Source: CAZKYP01 sp964556885
Lineage (GTDB): Bacteria > Planctomycetota > Phycisphaerae > Sedimentisphaerales > Anaerobacaceae
DNA length: 15,608 nt
Assembly: GCA_964556885.1 (NCBI GenBank)
Contig: CAZKYP010000067.1
Coordinates: 1-15,608 of the forward strand
Reading direction: 5' to 3'
Part shown: positions 1 through 5,917 of the stretch, in pieces
How the letters are laid out: each line of letters begins with the position of its first letter
Position numbering within the stretch: the stretch's first letter is position 1
Notes under the pieces: model-generated
Told to the model about the DNA's origin: nothing
The model's input: only the letters and a program-made list of their open reading frames with translations
The model's database searches: none
Position numbers and translations under genes: made by a program

Positions 1-79
1 CGAACATGTCGATCAGAAAGTGAACACCCGCGAGCACGAACAATTGCATCCAGTGGAATTTGGCGATTCTTCTATTCAA
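1..79 (-). CDS. N-terminal fragment of a probable MFS-type transporter (runs off the left edge)
   Basis: On the minus strand the frame opens just after an in-frame TGA at 85-83, and a TTG at 79-77 is the first usable start; an ATG at 49-47 is the alternative. The 26 visible codons give a short basic stretch (NRRIAKF) followed by HWMQLFVLAGVHFLIDMF, the look of a first transmembrane helix of a major-facilitator transporter, where a His-Phe-Leu-x-Asp pattern at the end of helix 1 is common, for example in the Fsr-like group. It lies 12 bases behind the purC stop, so the two could be cotranscribed. No strong ribosome binding site is visible. With only 26 residues the family call is tentative; any multi-helix membrane protein would fit. 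Confidence 0.4.
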   Translation of the reverse strand, partial: MNRRIAKFHWMQLFVLAGVHFLIDMF

Positions 80-91
80 GTGTCACCGGAC

Positions 92-1000
92 TCACACTTT
101 GAACTTCTTGCCAGTCAGTCGCTCGTAGCCATCGATATATTTATCGCTGGTTTTGGTCCTGATATCTTCGGGCAGCTCGACGCCCGAGCCGGACTTGTCG
201 AAGTTAATGCTTTCGAGGTAATTGCGCACAAACTGCTTGTCGAAGCTTTCCTGGTCTCTGCCGGCCTTGTATTTGTCCGCCGGCCAGAACCTCGAAGAAT
301 CCGGAGTTAAGACCTCATCAATCAAAATTATTTTTCCGTCAACCAGCCCCCACTCGAACTTGGTATCGGCCAGGATAATTCCTTTGCTCTCGGCGTGTTT
401 GCTGCCCTTTTTGAATATATCCATGCTCTTTTGACGTACATAATCGGCCGCTTCATCGCCTATTATCTCCGCACACCGCTCGAAGCTGATATTTTCATCG
501 TGCGTTCCCCTCTCGGCCTTGGTAGCCGGTGTGAATATTAATTCGGGAAGTTTCTCGCATTGTTTCAATCCGTCCGGCAGCTTCTGGCCGCAGACTGTCC
601 CGCTTTCCTTGTATTCCTTCCAGCCGGAGCCGGCCAGATAGCCGCGTATCACACATTCAATCGGCAGGACCTCGACCTTTTTGACAAGCATGCTCCGACC
701 TACCAACTGCTCCGGATAATTACAGAACGGTTCTGGAAAATCCGCCACTTTGTCGCTGATTAAATGATGTTCGACAACATCGGAAAGAAAATCGAACCAG
801 AATTTCGATATCTGCGTAAGGACAATTCCTTTGTACGGAATGCCGTTTTTCATAACCACATCGAAAGCGCTTATCCGGTCGGTCGCCACGATAAGCATTT
901 TATCGCCCAAATCGTATATATCGCGAACCTTGCCGCGAACCGGCTCAGAATCTGTTATATTCGTCTGTAAAATTGTCTCGGTCATCATTTCTTCCTTCAT
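92..1000 (-). CDS. purC: Phosphoribosylaminoimidazole-succinocarboxamide (SAICAR) synthase
   Basis: Cytoplasmic enzyme of purine synthesis: joins CAIR and aspartate with ATP to give SAICAR. The 302-residue product is the long form of the family (short bacterial forms are near 240). Recognisable blocks are GKVRDIYD (23-30) for the ATP-binding loop, ATDRISAFD (39-47), the IECVIRGYLAGSGWKEY segment (114-130), the PATKAERGTHDENI stretch (158-171), ILADTKFEWG (209-218) and the IDEVLTPDSSRFW segment (227-239). The ATG at 1000-998 is chosen because an AGGAGG ribosome binding site (minus strand, plus-strand positions 1007-1012) lies six bases before it; a second ATG pair twelve bases in is possible but less well placed. 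It is divergent from the ORP-type operon at 1265 and has no evident functional link with it. Confidence 0.97.
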   Translation of the reverse strand: MKEEMMTETILQTNITDSEPVRGKVRDIYDLGDKMLIVATDRISAFDVVMKNGIPYKGIVLTQISKFWFDFLSDVVEHHLISDKVADFPEPFCNYPEQLVGRSMLVKKVEVLPIECVIRGYLAGSGWKEYKESGTVCGQKLPDGLKQCEKLPELIFTPATKAERGTHDENISFERCAEIIGDEAADYVRQKSMDIFKKGSKHAESKGIILADTKFEWGLVDGKIILIDEVLTPDSSRFWPADKYKAGRDQESFDKQFVRNYLESINFDKSGSGVELPEDIRTKTSDKYIDGYERLTGKKFKV

Positions 1001-1110
1001 GTGAACCTCCTGTCATTATTCAGCCATGACTCAACTTAATTTATGGCAATACAATCCTTGTGTAACTCACGTTTCTATAAGATACATTGATTATTCAGAT
1101 CGATAACTTA

Positions 1111-1138
1111 TTGACCCGATAATTGTAACTAAAATACT
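1111..1138 (+). promoter_or_regulatory. Possible sigma-70 promoter in the purC/DUF89 intergenic region
   Basis: TTGACC at 1111-1116, a 16-base spacer, then AATACT at 1133-1138 resemble -35 and -10 boxes on the plus strand. It would give a leader of about 120 bases before the DUF89 gene, containing the two dyads described separately. Judged by eye only; a closer extended -10 at 1233-1241 competes with it. Confidence 0.3.
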
Positions 1139-1201
1139 TTGGATTGCACGCACTTTTCATCTTTTTGTGCATTATTAGCTTCATTAAGCAACATTCTGTA
1201 G

Positions 1202-1226
1202 AAATTTTCTGAATTTCCGAAAATTT
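1202..1226. promoter_or_regulatory. Inverted repeat, possible regulatory dyad
   Basis: Two perfect 8-base arms, AAATTTTC (1202-1209) and GAAAATTT (1219-1226), are separated by nine bases, about two helical turns centre to centre. It lies just upstream of the palindrome at 1236-1259. Because the arms are A/T rich, it may be no more than an AT-rich promoter-upstream stretch. Confidence 0.25.
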
Positions 1227-1235
1227 TACTTGTGC

Positions 1236-1259
1236 TATTATGAGCATATGCCCATAATA
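1236..1259. promoter_or_regulatory. 24-bp near-perfect palindrome, candidate operator of the ORP-type operon
   Basis: Arms TATTATGAGCAT (1236-1247) and ATGCCCATAATA (1248-1259) match as reverse complements at 22 of 24 positions, with no spacer. The left arm also contains an extended -10 element, TGC then TATTAT (1233-1241), so start of transcription would fall near 1248, inside the palindrome, leaving about 17 bases before the ATG at 1265. This placement is that of a repressor site. The DUF134 helix-turn-helix protein encoded at the end of the same operon is the obvious candidate binder, which is inference. Confidence 0.65.
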
Positions 1260-1264
1260 TAGAT

Positions 1265-2143
1265 ATGAAAACTTATTTTGATTGTATTCCATGCTTTGCA
1301 CGTCAGGCACTCGATTCGGTGAGGATGACTACAGATGATGAACTGATTCAGGAAAAGGTGTTACGTAAAGTCCTGAGCCTGACCAGCCAGATGGATTTGA
1401 AACAAAGTCCGCCGGCCATGGCCCAGCAGATACATCGATATATTCGAGAAGTAACCGGTCTCGAGGATCCGTATTTCGAGGTAAAGAACCGTTTCAACAA
1501 ACTGGCACTTGAGATGTATCCGGCATTAAGGCATCAGGTGGATACCTCCGCGAATCCATTGGAGACGGCGATCCGGCTGGCAATCGCCGGCAATATTATC
1601 GACTTCGGCGTCAATTCCCAGATAGAGCATAGCCATGTCGAAAAAGCAATTGAGGAATCTCTGGAAGCTTCACTGGATATGGAAGCGTTAGAGCTGTTCA
1701 GAGACGCCATCAGGCGGGCCGGGCAAATTCTTTACATTGGCGACAATGCGGGCGAGATTGTTTTCGACCGGCTGCTTATCGAACAGTTACCCTGTGAGAA
1801 AATCACTTTTGTTGTCAGGGGCGGGGCGATTCTCAATGATGCTCTCATCGAAGACGCCCAGATTGTAGGTCTCACCGATATAGTCGATGTGATTGATAAC
1901 GGTTCGGATACCCCAGGTATCATTCTTGAAGATTGCTCGAATGAATTTCGCCGCAGGTTCGACGAGGCGGACATGATTATCGCCAAAGGCCAGGGCAATT
2001 ATGAAACCCTGAGCGATATCGATAAAAACATATTTTTCCTGGTCAAACCAAAGTGCACTGTTCTTGCACGGCATCTCGGTTTTCCAATCGGAACTTTAGT
2101 ACTGGCCGGAACAAACCACAGGAAACTTACGGAAAGGAGCTAA
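1265..2143 (+). CDS. DUF89 (ARMT1-like) metal-dependent phosphatase-family protein
   Basis: A 292-residue member of the DUF89/ARMT1-like family, related to the archaeal AF1104 type. Family members bind a divalent metal and act on phosphate esters of damaged or over-reactive metabolites; the substrate of this branch is not known to me. Seen here: an N-terminal CIPCF motif (7-11), GDNAGE (159-164) with nearby D168 for metal binding, RGGAILND (185-192), and AKGQGNYE (240-247), in the usual order and spacing. The ATG at 1265 has no recognisable ribosome binding site and follows the 24-bp palindrome by five bases, suggesting a very short leader. It heads the operon; its stop lies two bases before the next start, and the next gene's ribosome binding site lies inside its last codons. 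The CxxC near the N-terminus is frequent in this subgroup and could bind metal. Confidence 0.88.
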   Translation: MKTYFDCIPCFARQALDSVRMTTDDELIQEKVLRKVLSLTSQMDLKQSPPAMAQQIHRYIREVTGLEDPYFEVKNRFNKLALEMYPALRHQVDTSANPLETAIRLAIAGNIIDFGVNSQIEHSHVEKAIEESLEASLDMEALELFRDAIRRAGQILYIGDNAGEIVFDRLLIEQLPCEKITFVVRGGAILNDALIEDAQIVGLTDIVDVIDNGSDTPGIILEDCSNEFRRRFDEADMIIAKGQGNYETLSDIDKNIFFLVKPKCTVLARHLGFPIGTLVLAGTNHRKLTERS

Positions 2144-2145
2144 TT

Positions 2146-2373
2146 ATGCCAAGAGGAAATGGAACAGGACCGGCCGGGCAGGGACGCGGCGGCGGGCGAG
2201 GTATGGGACGCGGCTTGGGCAAAGGCCGGGGCCGAATGGGCGGCCAATTCGCCGCAGGCCCGGGTGGAAGTTGTGTTTGTCCAAAATGTGGATATCAACA
2301 GCCGCATATTGTGGGCCAACCATGTAATTCCATAACGTGCCCGAAATGCAATATACAAATGACCAGAGGATAA
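2146..2373 (+). CDS. Small Gly/Arg-rich zinc ribbon protein of ORP-type loci
   Basis: A 75-residue protein in two parts. Residues 1-40 are almost all Gly, Arg, Met and Pro, starting MPRGNGTGPAG; residues 43-68 carry six cysteines (C43, C45, C48, C60, C65, C68) in CVCPKCG and CPKC knuckles, with His54 between, which is a rubredoxin- or zinc-ribbon-like metal site. The start at 2146 is chosen over a longer frame because AAGGAG (2134-2139) lies six bases upstream and because the MPRG start is shared with the DUF5320 protein at 3162. Similar short proteins accompany NifX-like and Mrp genes in anaerobes. The metal could be zinc or iron. The flexible basic N-terminus may bind nucleic acid or a partner protein; nothing in the sequence decides this. 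Confidence 0.8.
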   Translation: MPRGNGTGPAGQGRGGGRGMGRGLGKGRGRMGGQFAAGPGGSCVCPKCGYQQPHIVGQPCNSITCPKCNIQMTRG

Positions 2374-2393
2374 TTGTTTGAAAGGATTTGAAC

Positions 2394-3077
2394 ATGGAAG
2401 AGCAAGCAAACAAACTGCCTTTAATAGGCGAAAAGGCCCCGTCATTCGAGGCTGAAACAACGCAGGGAAAAATCAGCTTCCCCGACGACTATAAGGGTAA
2501 ATGGGTAATTTTCTTTTCTCACCCGGCAGACTTTACACCGGTTTGTACCACGGAATTTATGACGTTTGCCTCGATGGAAAAAGAATTTACATCGTTGAAT
2601 GCCCAGTTACTTGGTTTGTCTATCGACAGCGGTTACAGTCATATCGCATGGCTGCGAACTATCAAAGAAAAAATCGAATTTAAAGGCATGAAGGGAATTG
2701 AAGTAAATTTCCCGGTTATCAGCGACTTGACGATGGAAGTCTCAAAAAAGTTCGGGATGCTTCAACCTGCGGCAAGCACAACGCAGGCCGTTCGAGCCGT
2801 CTTTATCATCGACCCGAATGGAATCGTTCGCGCAATTTTGTATTACCCTTTAAGTAACGGACGGAATATGGATGAAGTCAAACGACTGCTAATTGCCATG
2901 CAACATTCGGATAAATACAACATCGCAACACCGGCCAACTGGCAGCTTGGCGATGATGTAATCATTCCGCCTCCGGGTTCATGCGGTACGGCTAAGGAAC
3001 GGGTTGAACAAGCTGGAACCGACTACAAGTGTCTGGACTGGTTCCTCTGTTTGAAAAAATGCCCGCACGGTAAATAG
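2394..3077 (+). CDS. Prx6-type thiol peroxidase (archaeal-like, extra C-terminal cysteines)
   Basis: A 227-residue cytoplasmic peroxiredoxin that reduces hydrogen peroxide and organic peroxides. The active site reads ADFTPVCTTE with peroxidatic Cys51, Thr48 and the paired Arg133 in AVRAVFIID. The protein keeps the long C-terminal domain of the Prx6 subfamily (NWQLGDDVIIPPP, 182-194). The tail contains CLDWFLC (213-219) plus C197 and C223; the C-x5-C pair is placed like the resolving cysteines of archaeal Prx6 enzymes, so a 2-Cys-like mechanism is likely although the subfamily is often called 1-Cys. The ATG at 2394 is preferred to an in-frame TTG six bases earlier since AAAGGA (2381-2386) is better spaced. 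Its position inside the cluster suggests protection of oxygen-sensitive metal-sulfur proteins (inference). Confidence 0.93.
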   Translation: MEEQANKLPLIGEKAPSFEAETTQGKISFPDDYKGKWVIFFSHPADFTPVCTTEFMTFASMEKEFTSLNAQLLGLSIDSGYSHIAWLRTIKEKIEFKGMKGIEVNFPVISDLTMEVSKKFGMLQPAASTTQAVRAVFIIDPNGIVRAILYYPLSNGRNMDEVKRLLIAMQHSDKYNIATPANWQLGDDVIIPPPGSCGTAKERVEQAGTDYKCLDWFLCLKKCPHGK

Positions 3078-3161
3078 AAAATTAACAAACTTGTAAATTG
3101 TGTAATCAGTATTTTTGAAACTGAAAAGAAACGATAAATTTTTTTTGAAAGGAGCATAATT

Positions 3162-3548
3162 ATGCCACGTGGAGACGGAACAGGTCCTGCAGGTATGGGG
3201 CCGATGACAGGTAGGGCCGCCGGTTATTGTGCCGGTTATCCGGTACCGGGTTTTACGAATCCGGTTGGCGGCAGAGGTTTCTGGGGCAGGCCGAGAGGCT
3301 TTTTTGGTCGAGGCGGCGGTCGCGGCTATAGAAACAGGTATTATGCAACCGGCATGCCCGGCTGGGCAAGGGTGGATTACGGTTATCCGCCAATAGCCCC
3401 TTACATGCCGATAGCCGGAGCGGCCGCACCTACAATAACAGCAGAAGAAGAAATCGAGGGCCTAAAGCAGCAGGCAGAGTATTTCAATGAAGCGCTTACT
3501 CAAATCAACAAGCGCATCGAGCAGCTCCAGGCTGAGAAAAAGGAATAA
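3162..3548 (+). CDS. DUF5320 family Gly/Tyr/Arg-rich protein with C-terminal coiled coil
   Basis: A 128-residue protein of the DUF5320 type. It opens MPRGDGTGPAGMGPMTGRAA, the family signature, continues with a low-complexity stretch rich in Gly, Arg, Tyr, Phe and Pro (about 20-90), and ends in a charged helix with heptad character (EEEIEGLKQQAEYFNEAL onward, 95-128) likely to form a coiled coil. One cysteine (C23). AAAGGAG at 3149-3154 gives a good start. Such proteins are regularly found next to NifX-like and Mrp genes in anaerobes; their role is not established. The preceding gap of 84 bases is AT rich and is the longest in the front half of the operon, but I see no convincing internal promoter in it. 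Confidence 0.85.
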   Translation: MPRGDGTGPAGMGPMTGRAAGYCAGYPVPGFTNPVGGRGFWGRPRGFFGRGGGRGYRNRYYATGMPGWARVDYGYPPIAPYMPIAGAAAPTITAEEEIEGLKQQAEYFNEALTQINKRIEQLQAEKKE

Positions 3549-3581
3549 TCAGTCGCAGTCGAAAATTAAGAAAGGTTTCAA

Positions 3582-3950
3582 ATGAAAATCGCAATAACAT
3601 CGACAGGAAAAACCCTGGATTCGCAGGTTGACCAGAGGCTCGGAAGAGCAGAATACTTTGTCATTATCGACACTGAAACAATGGACTTCGAAGTAATCGA
3701 AAATGACAGTGCCACTGCTGGCGGCGGAGCCGGAATTAGTGCTGCCAAAGTTATAGCTGATGCCGGCGCCGAAGCTGTGCTGACAGGTAATTGCGGACCG
3801 AACGCACAGCGTACTTTGAGCGCAACAGGTGTGAAATTATACACCGGATTGACCGGCACGCTGTCGGAAGCGGTTGAGCTCTATAATGCAGGCAAGGTAA
3901 CCGAAGCCTCCGAAGCAAACGTTCAATCACATTTTGGCATGGATAAATAA
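3582..3950 (+). CDS. Stand-alone NifX/NifB-like (dinitrogenase iron-molybdenum cofactor) domain protein
   Basis: A 122-residue single-domain protein of the Nitro_FeMo-Co family, the fold shared by NifX, NafY, the C-terminus of NifB and the orange protein ORP. It begins MKIAITSTGKTLDSQVDQRLGRAEYFVIID, typical for the family, and contains the glycine-rich GGGAGISAAKVIADAGAEAV segment region (45-66) and TGNCGPNA (68-75). Members hold Fe-S, FeMo-co precursors or, for ORP, a Mo-Cu sulfide cluster. No nif genes are present nearby, so nitrogen fixation is unlikely as its context. The ribosome binding site is AAGAAAGG at 3568-3575. Its stop is one base before the next ATG, implying translational coupling to the MinD/ferredoxin ATPase, a likely partner. 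Confidence 0.9.
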   Translation: MKIAITSTGKTLDSQVDQRLGRAEYFVIIDTETMDFEVIENDSATAGGGAGISAAKVIADAGAEAVLTGNCGPNAQRTLSATGVKLYTGLTGTLSEAVELYNAGKVTEASEANVQSHFGMDK

Positions 3951-3951
3951 A

Positions 3952-4827
3952 ATGTCGGACAACTTCGTTATCGCCGTCGCCAGCGGCAAAGGCGGCACAG
4001 GCAAGACCACAGTTGCCACCAATCTTGCACTAACGGCCTGTGGCCTGGGGCAGAAGGTCCAGTACCTTGACTGTGACGTGGAAGAGCCGAACGGACATAT
4101 TTTCTTGAGGCCGCAACTCACCGCCAGCCGACAGGTTACGATAGACGTACCTCATGTTGATTCGGAAAAATGCACAGCCTGCGGCAAATGCGGGCAAATC
4201 TGCCAATACGGTGCCATCGTCTGCATCAAAGAGAGCGTGTTGACGTTCGAGCAGCTTTGTCACTCCTGCGGCGGCTGTTTCCGCGTTTGTCCCAATGGAG
4301 CGATAACACCCAAACCGCTGGAGATTGGCAACATCGAGTGCGGCAAAGCCGGCGAGATAGACTTCGTCAGCGGCCGATTGAATGTTGGTCATGTACGAAC
4401 GCCTACCCTTATAAAAGAAGTCAAAAAAAATATACACTCAAATGGTCTTGCAATTATTGATGTCCCGCCCGGCACATCCTGCCCGGTGGTCGAGTCACTT
4501 AAAGGAGTTGATTTCGTCTTACTTGTCACCGAGCCGACGCCGTTCGGTTTGAACGACCTGAAGCTGGCCGTGGAACTGGTCCGCAAAATGAATCTGCAGT
4601 TCGCCGTCGCTATTAACCGTGATGGGATAGGTAACGACAAAGTCGAAAAATACTGTCAGGCCGAAGGCATAGACATCGTCTTAAAGCTGTCGGACGACAG
4701 AAGAATCGCTGAAGCATACTCAACCGGCCAAATGGTTATAGACGTATTAAGTGATTACAGGAAAAATTTCTTTGAACTATACGAATACATAAGGCTTGTA
4801 AAGGCGGAAACTAATGATAAAAGATGA
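3952..4827 (+). CDS. MinD-superfamily P-loop ATPase with inserted two-cluster ferredoxin domain (first copy)
   Basis: A 291-residue cytoplasmic ATPase. The deviant Walker A SGKGGTGKTT (11-20) with signature Lys13 places it in the ParA/MinD/Mrp group; the Walker B Asp is in IIDVPPGTSC (168-177). Between them is a bacterial ferredoxin insert with two complete [4Fe-4S] binding sets: C74, C77, C80, C84 and C103, C106, C109, C113. Start is the ATG at 3952, directly after the NifX-like stop; a TTG at 3934 lies inside the upstream gene and is less likely. It overlaps the J-domain gene by 14 bases. Related ATPases occur as pairs in the ORP operons of Desulfovibrio, where they belong to the ORP complex. 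Expected role: ATP-dependent binding, reduction or transfer of a metal-sulfur cluster; the exact cargo is unknown. Confidence 0.93.
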   Translation: MSDNFVIAVASGKGGTGKTTVATNLALTACGLGQKVQYLDCDVEEPNGHIFLRPQLTASRQVTIDVPHVDSEKCTACGKCGQICQYGAIVCIKESVLTFEQLCHSCGGCFRVCPNGAITPKPLEIGNIECGKAGEIDFVSGRLNVGHVRTPTLIKEVKKNIHSNGLAIIDVPPGTSCPVVESLKGVDFVLLVTEPTPFGLNDLKLAVELVRKMNLQFAVAINRDGIGNDKVEKYCQAEGIDIVLKLSDDRRIAEAYSTGQMVIDVLSDYRKNFFELYEYIRLVKAETNDKR

Positions 4828-5176
4828 CTTCGAGTTCGGAGAAAGAATAACTCGTGACTTGCAGGCTCGCCGCACAGCATGCAAAATCCTCGGCGTCAAA
4901 GATGGCGCGTCTAAAGAAGCACTGAAAAAAGCATACATACATGCTTCTTTGAAGTATCATCCGGACCGGAATCCAAAAGACAATGACGCAGGCAGGAAGT
5001 TTATGATTGTCAACTGTGCGTACAAACTTTTAACGGAAGATGAACCGTGCAAAACGCTGTTAGAAAAAATCAAATCCTGGCCCGGTGCTCCTGAAGATGA
5101 TAAATATGAACTTGATAATCCCTGGGGACACTTTTTGTGGTGGCGCGAAAAGTTTTTTAAAGAAGCTAAGAGTTAG
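4814..5176 (+). CDS. Small J-domain (DnaJ-like) protein
   Basis: A 120-residue protein with a J domain at about 22-75: the KILGV start, the ALKKAYIHASLKYHPD helix II and the diagnostic HPD (49-51), then helix III (AGRKFMIVNCAYKLLTED). It lacks the Gly/Phe region, the zinc domain and the substrate domain of DnaJ, so it is a class III co-chaperone; its remaining 40 residues are Trp-rich (WPGAPEDD, NPWGHFLWW). J proteins stimulate an Hsp70 partner, and HscB does so for the Fe-S scaffold IscU. No Hsp70 gene is in the window. By position inside an Fe-S ATPase operon it may recruit Hsp70 for cluster transfer, which is inference. Four bases separate its stop from the methyltransferase start. Confidence 0.9.
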   Translation: MIKDDFEFGERITRDLQARRTACKILGVKDGASKEALKKAYIHASLKYHPDRNPKDNDAGRKFMIVNCAYKLLTEDEPCKTLLEKIKSWPGAPEDDKYELDNPWGHFLWWREKFFKEAKS

Positions 5177-5180
5177 TTAT

Positions 5181-5819
5181 ATGGACAAGTATTTGCAATC
5201 CTGCAAAACTGAATTTTGGAAAGAGGCTTTCGAAGCCGAATTAAAATATGCTTTGCAGTATCTAAAAGGTACTAAGGATATTTTAAGCGTTGGCTGTGGG
5301 CCGGCGATTATAGAGGCAGGTTTGGCTGAACACGGCTTTAATGTGACTGGCCTGGATATTTCCAGAGAGGCCCTGAACCAAGCACCGGACAGCATTAGAA
5401 CCGTGGCTGGCTCGGCAGAAAAAATGGATTTTCCGGAATCTTGTTTCGATGCGGTTATTTATATTGCCTCTATTCAGTTTATTGAAAAGTATAAGCAGGC
5501 TATCAAAGAAACCGCCCTCGCCCTTAGAGTAAGCGGCAGGCTTTTAGTTATGCTGCTTAATCCTGATTCTGAATTCTTTAAGGAAAAAACCGAAAATCCG
5601 GCCTCATACGTAAACAAAATCAGGCATACGAACTTAAAGGATATTGAGAGAACGATTGCCGATTATTTTTATGTTCAAACAGAATATTTTTTAGGGATTA
5701 GGGGTACGGAAATATTCCAAACTGAAGACCCTAACTTGGCTGGTTTATATGTTATTAAAGGAAGAAAGAAGGAACAGATACCAAGGGGAAACGAAATTGA
5801 AGGAAATAGTTGTTTATAA
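5181..5819 (+). CDS. Class I SAM-dependent methyltransferase of ORP/Mrp loci
   Basis: A 212-residue Rossmann-fold methyltransferase. Motif I is LSVGCGPA (35-42), the acidic ribose-binding Asp is D59 in GLDIS (57-61), and the motif II/III region is AEKMDFPESCFDAVIY (79-94). After strand 5 comes LLVMLLNPDSEFFKE (121-135), which I associate with the methyltransferases found beside Mrp and NifX-like genes in anaerobes. The start at 5181 (MDKYLQSC) is chosen over an upstream frame beginning at 5085 because the latter would lie inside the J-domain gene. The substrate cannot be told: a protein side chain, a small metabolite or a cofactor thiol are all open. It is followed by 29 bases before a short leader ORF and then the flavoprotein gene. 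Confidence 0.85.
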   Translation: MDKYLQSCKTEFWKEAFEAELKYALQYLKGTKDILSVGCGPAIIEAGLAEHGFNVTGLDISREALNQAPDSIRTVAGSAEKMDFPESCFDAVIYIASIQFIEKYKQAIKETALALRVSGRLLVMLLNPDSEFFKEKTENPASYVNKIRHTNLKDIERTIADYFYVQTEYFLGIRGTEIFQTEDPNLAGLYVIKGRKKEQIPRGNEIEGNSCL

Positions 5820-5848
5820 TTATTGGTAACGATCAAAGGCGGAACTTT

Positions 5849-5917
5849 ATGAAAAGAGATGAATTCAAAACCGTCAATTCAACGAAAATTGTTTGGCGAG
5901 GTATATATGGAGACTAA
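5849..5917 (+). CDS. Possible 22-codon leader peptide overlapping the flavoprotein start
   Basis: An ATG at 5849 opens a 22-codon frame (MKRDEFKTVNSTKIVWRGIY then GD and TAA at 5915-5917). It is preceded by AAAGGCGG (5835-5842) at six bases, a better ribosome binding site than the one for the next gene, and its stop overlaps the flavoprotein start at 5907 by eleven bases in another frame, the arrangement used for translational coupling. No family is recognised and a frame of this length can arise by chance. Confidence 0.3.
   Translation: MKRDEFKTVNSTKIVWRGIYGD

Noticed and set aside
20..310. Plus-strand open frames across purC, such as 20-310 and 560-970.
   Set aside because: They are antisense shadows of purC, with no ribosome binding site and no recognisable protein features.
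1141..1158. Sigma-54-like site (TTGCACGCACTTTTC) upstream of the operon, considered because Desulfovibrio ORP operons use sigma-54.
   Set aside because: The GG and GC of the -24/-12 pair are not at the required spacing, and no sigma-54 activator gene is in the window.
1095..1310. Minus-strand 71-codon frame in the purC/DUF89 intergenic region.
   Set aside because: It overlaps the DUF89 start and the palindrome, has no ribosome binding site, and its composition is that of translated AT-rich non-coding DNA.
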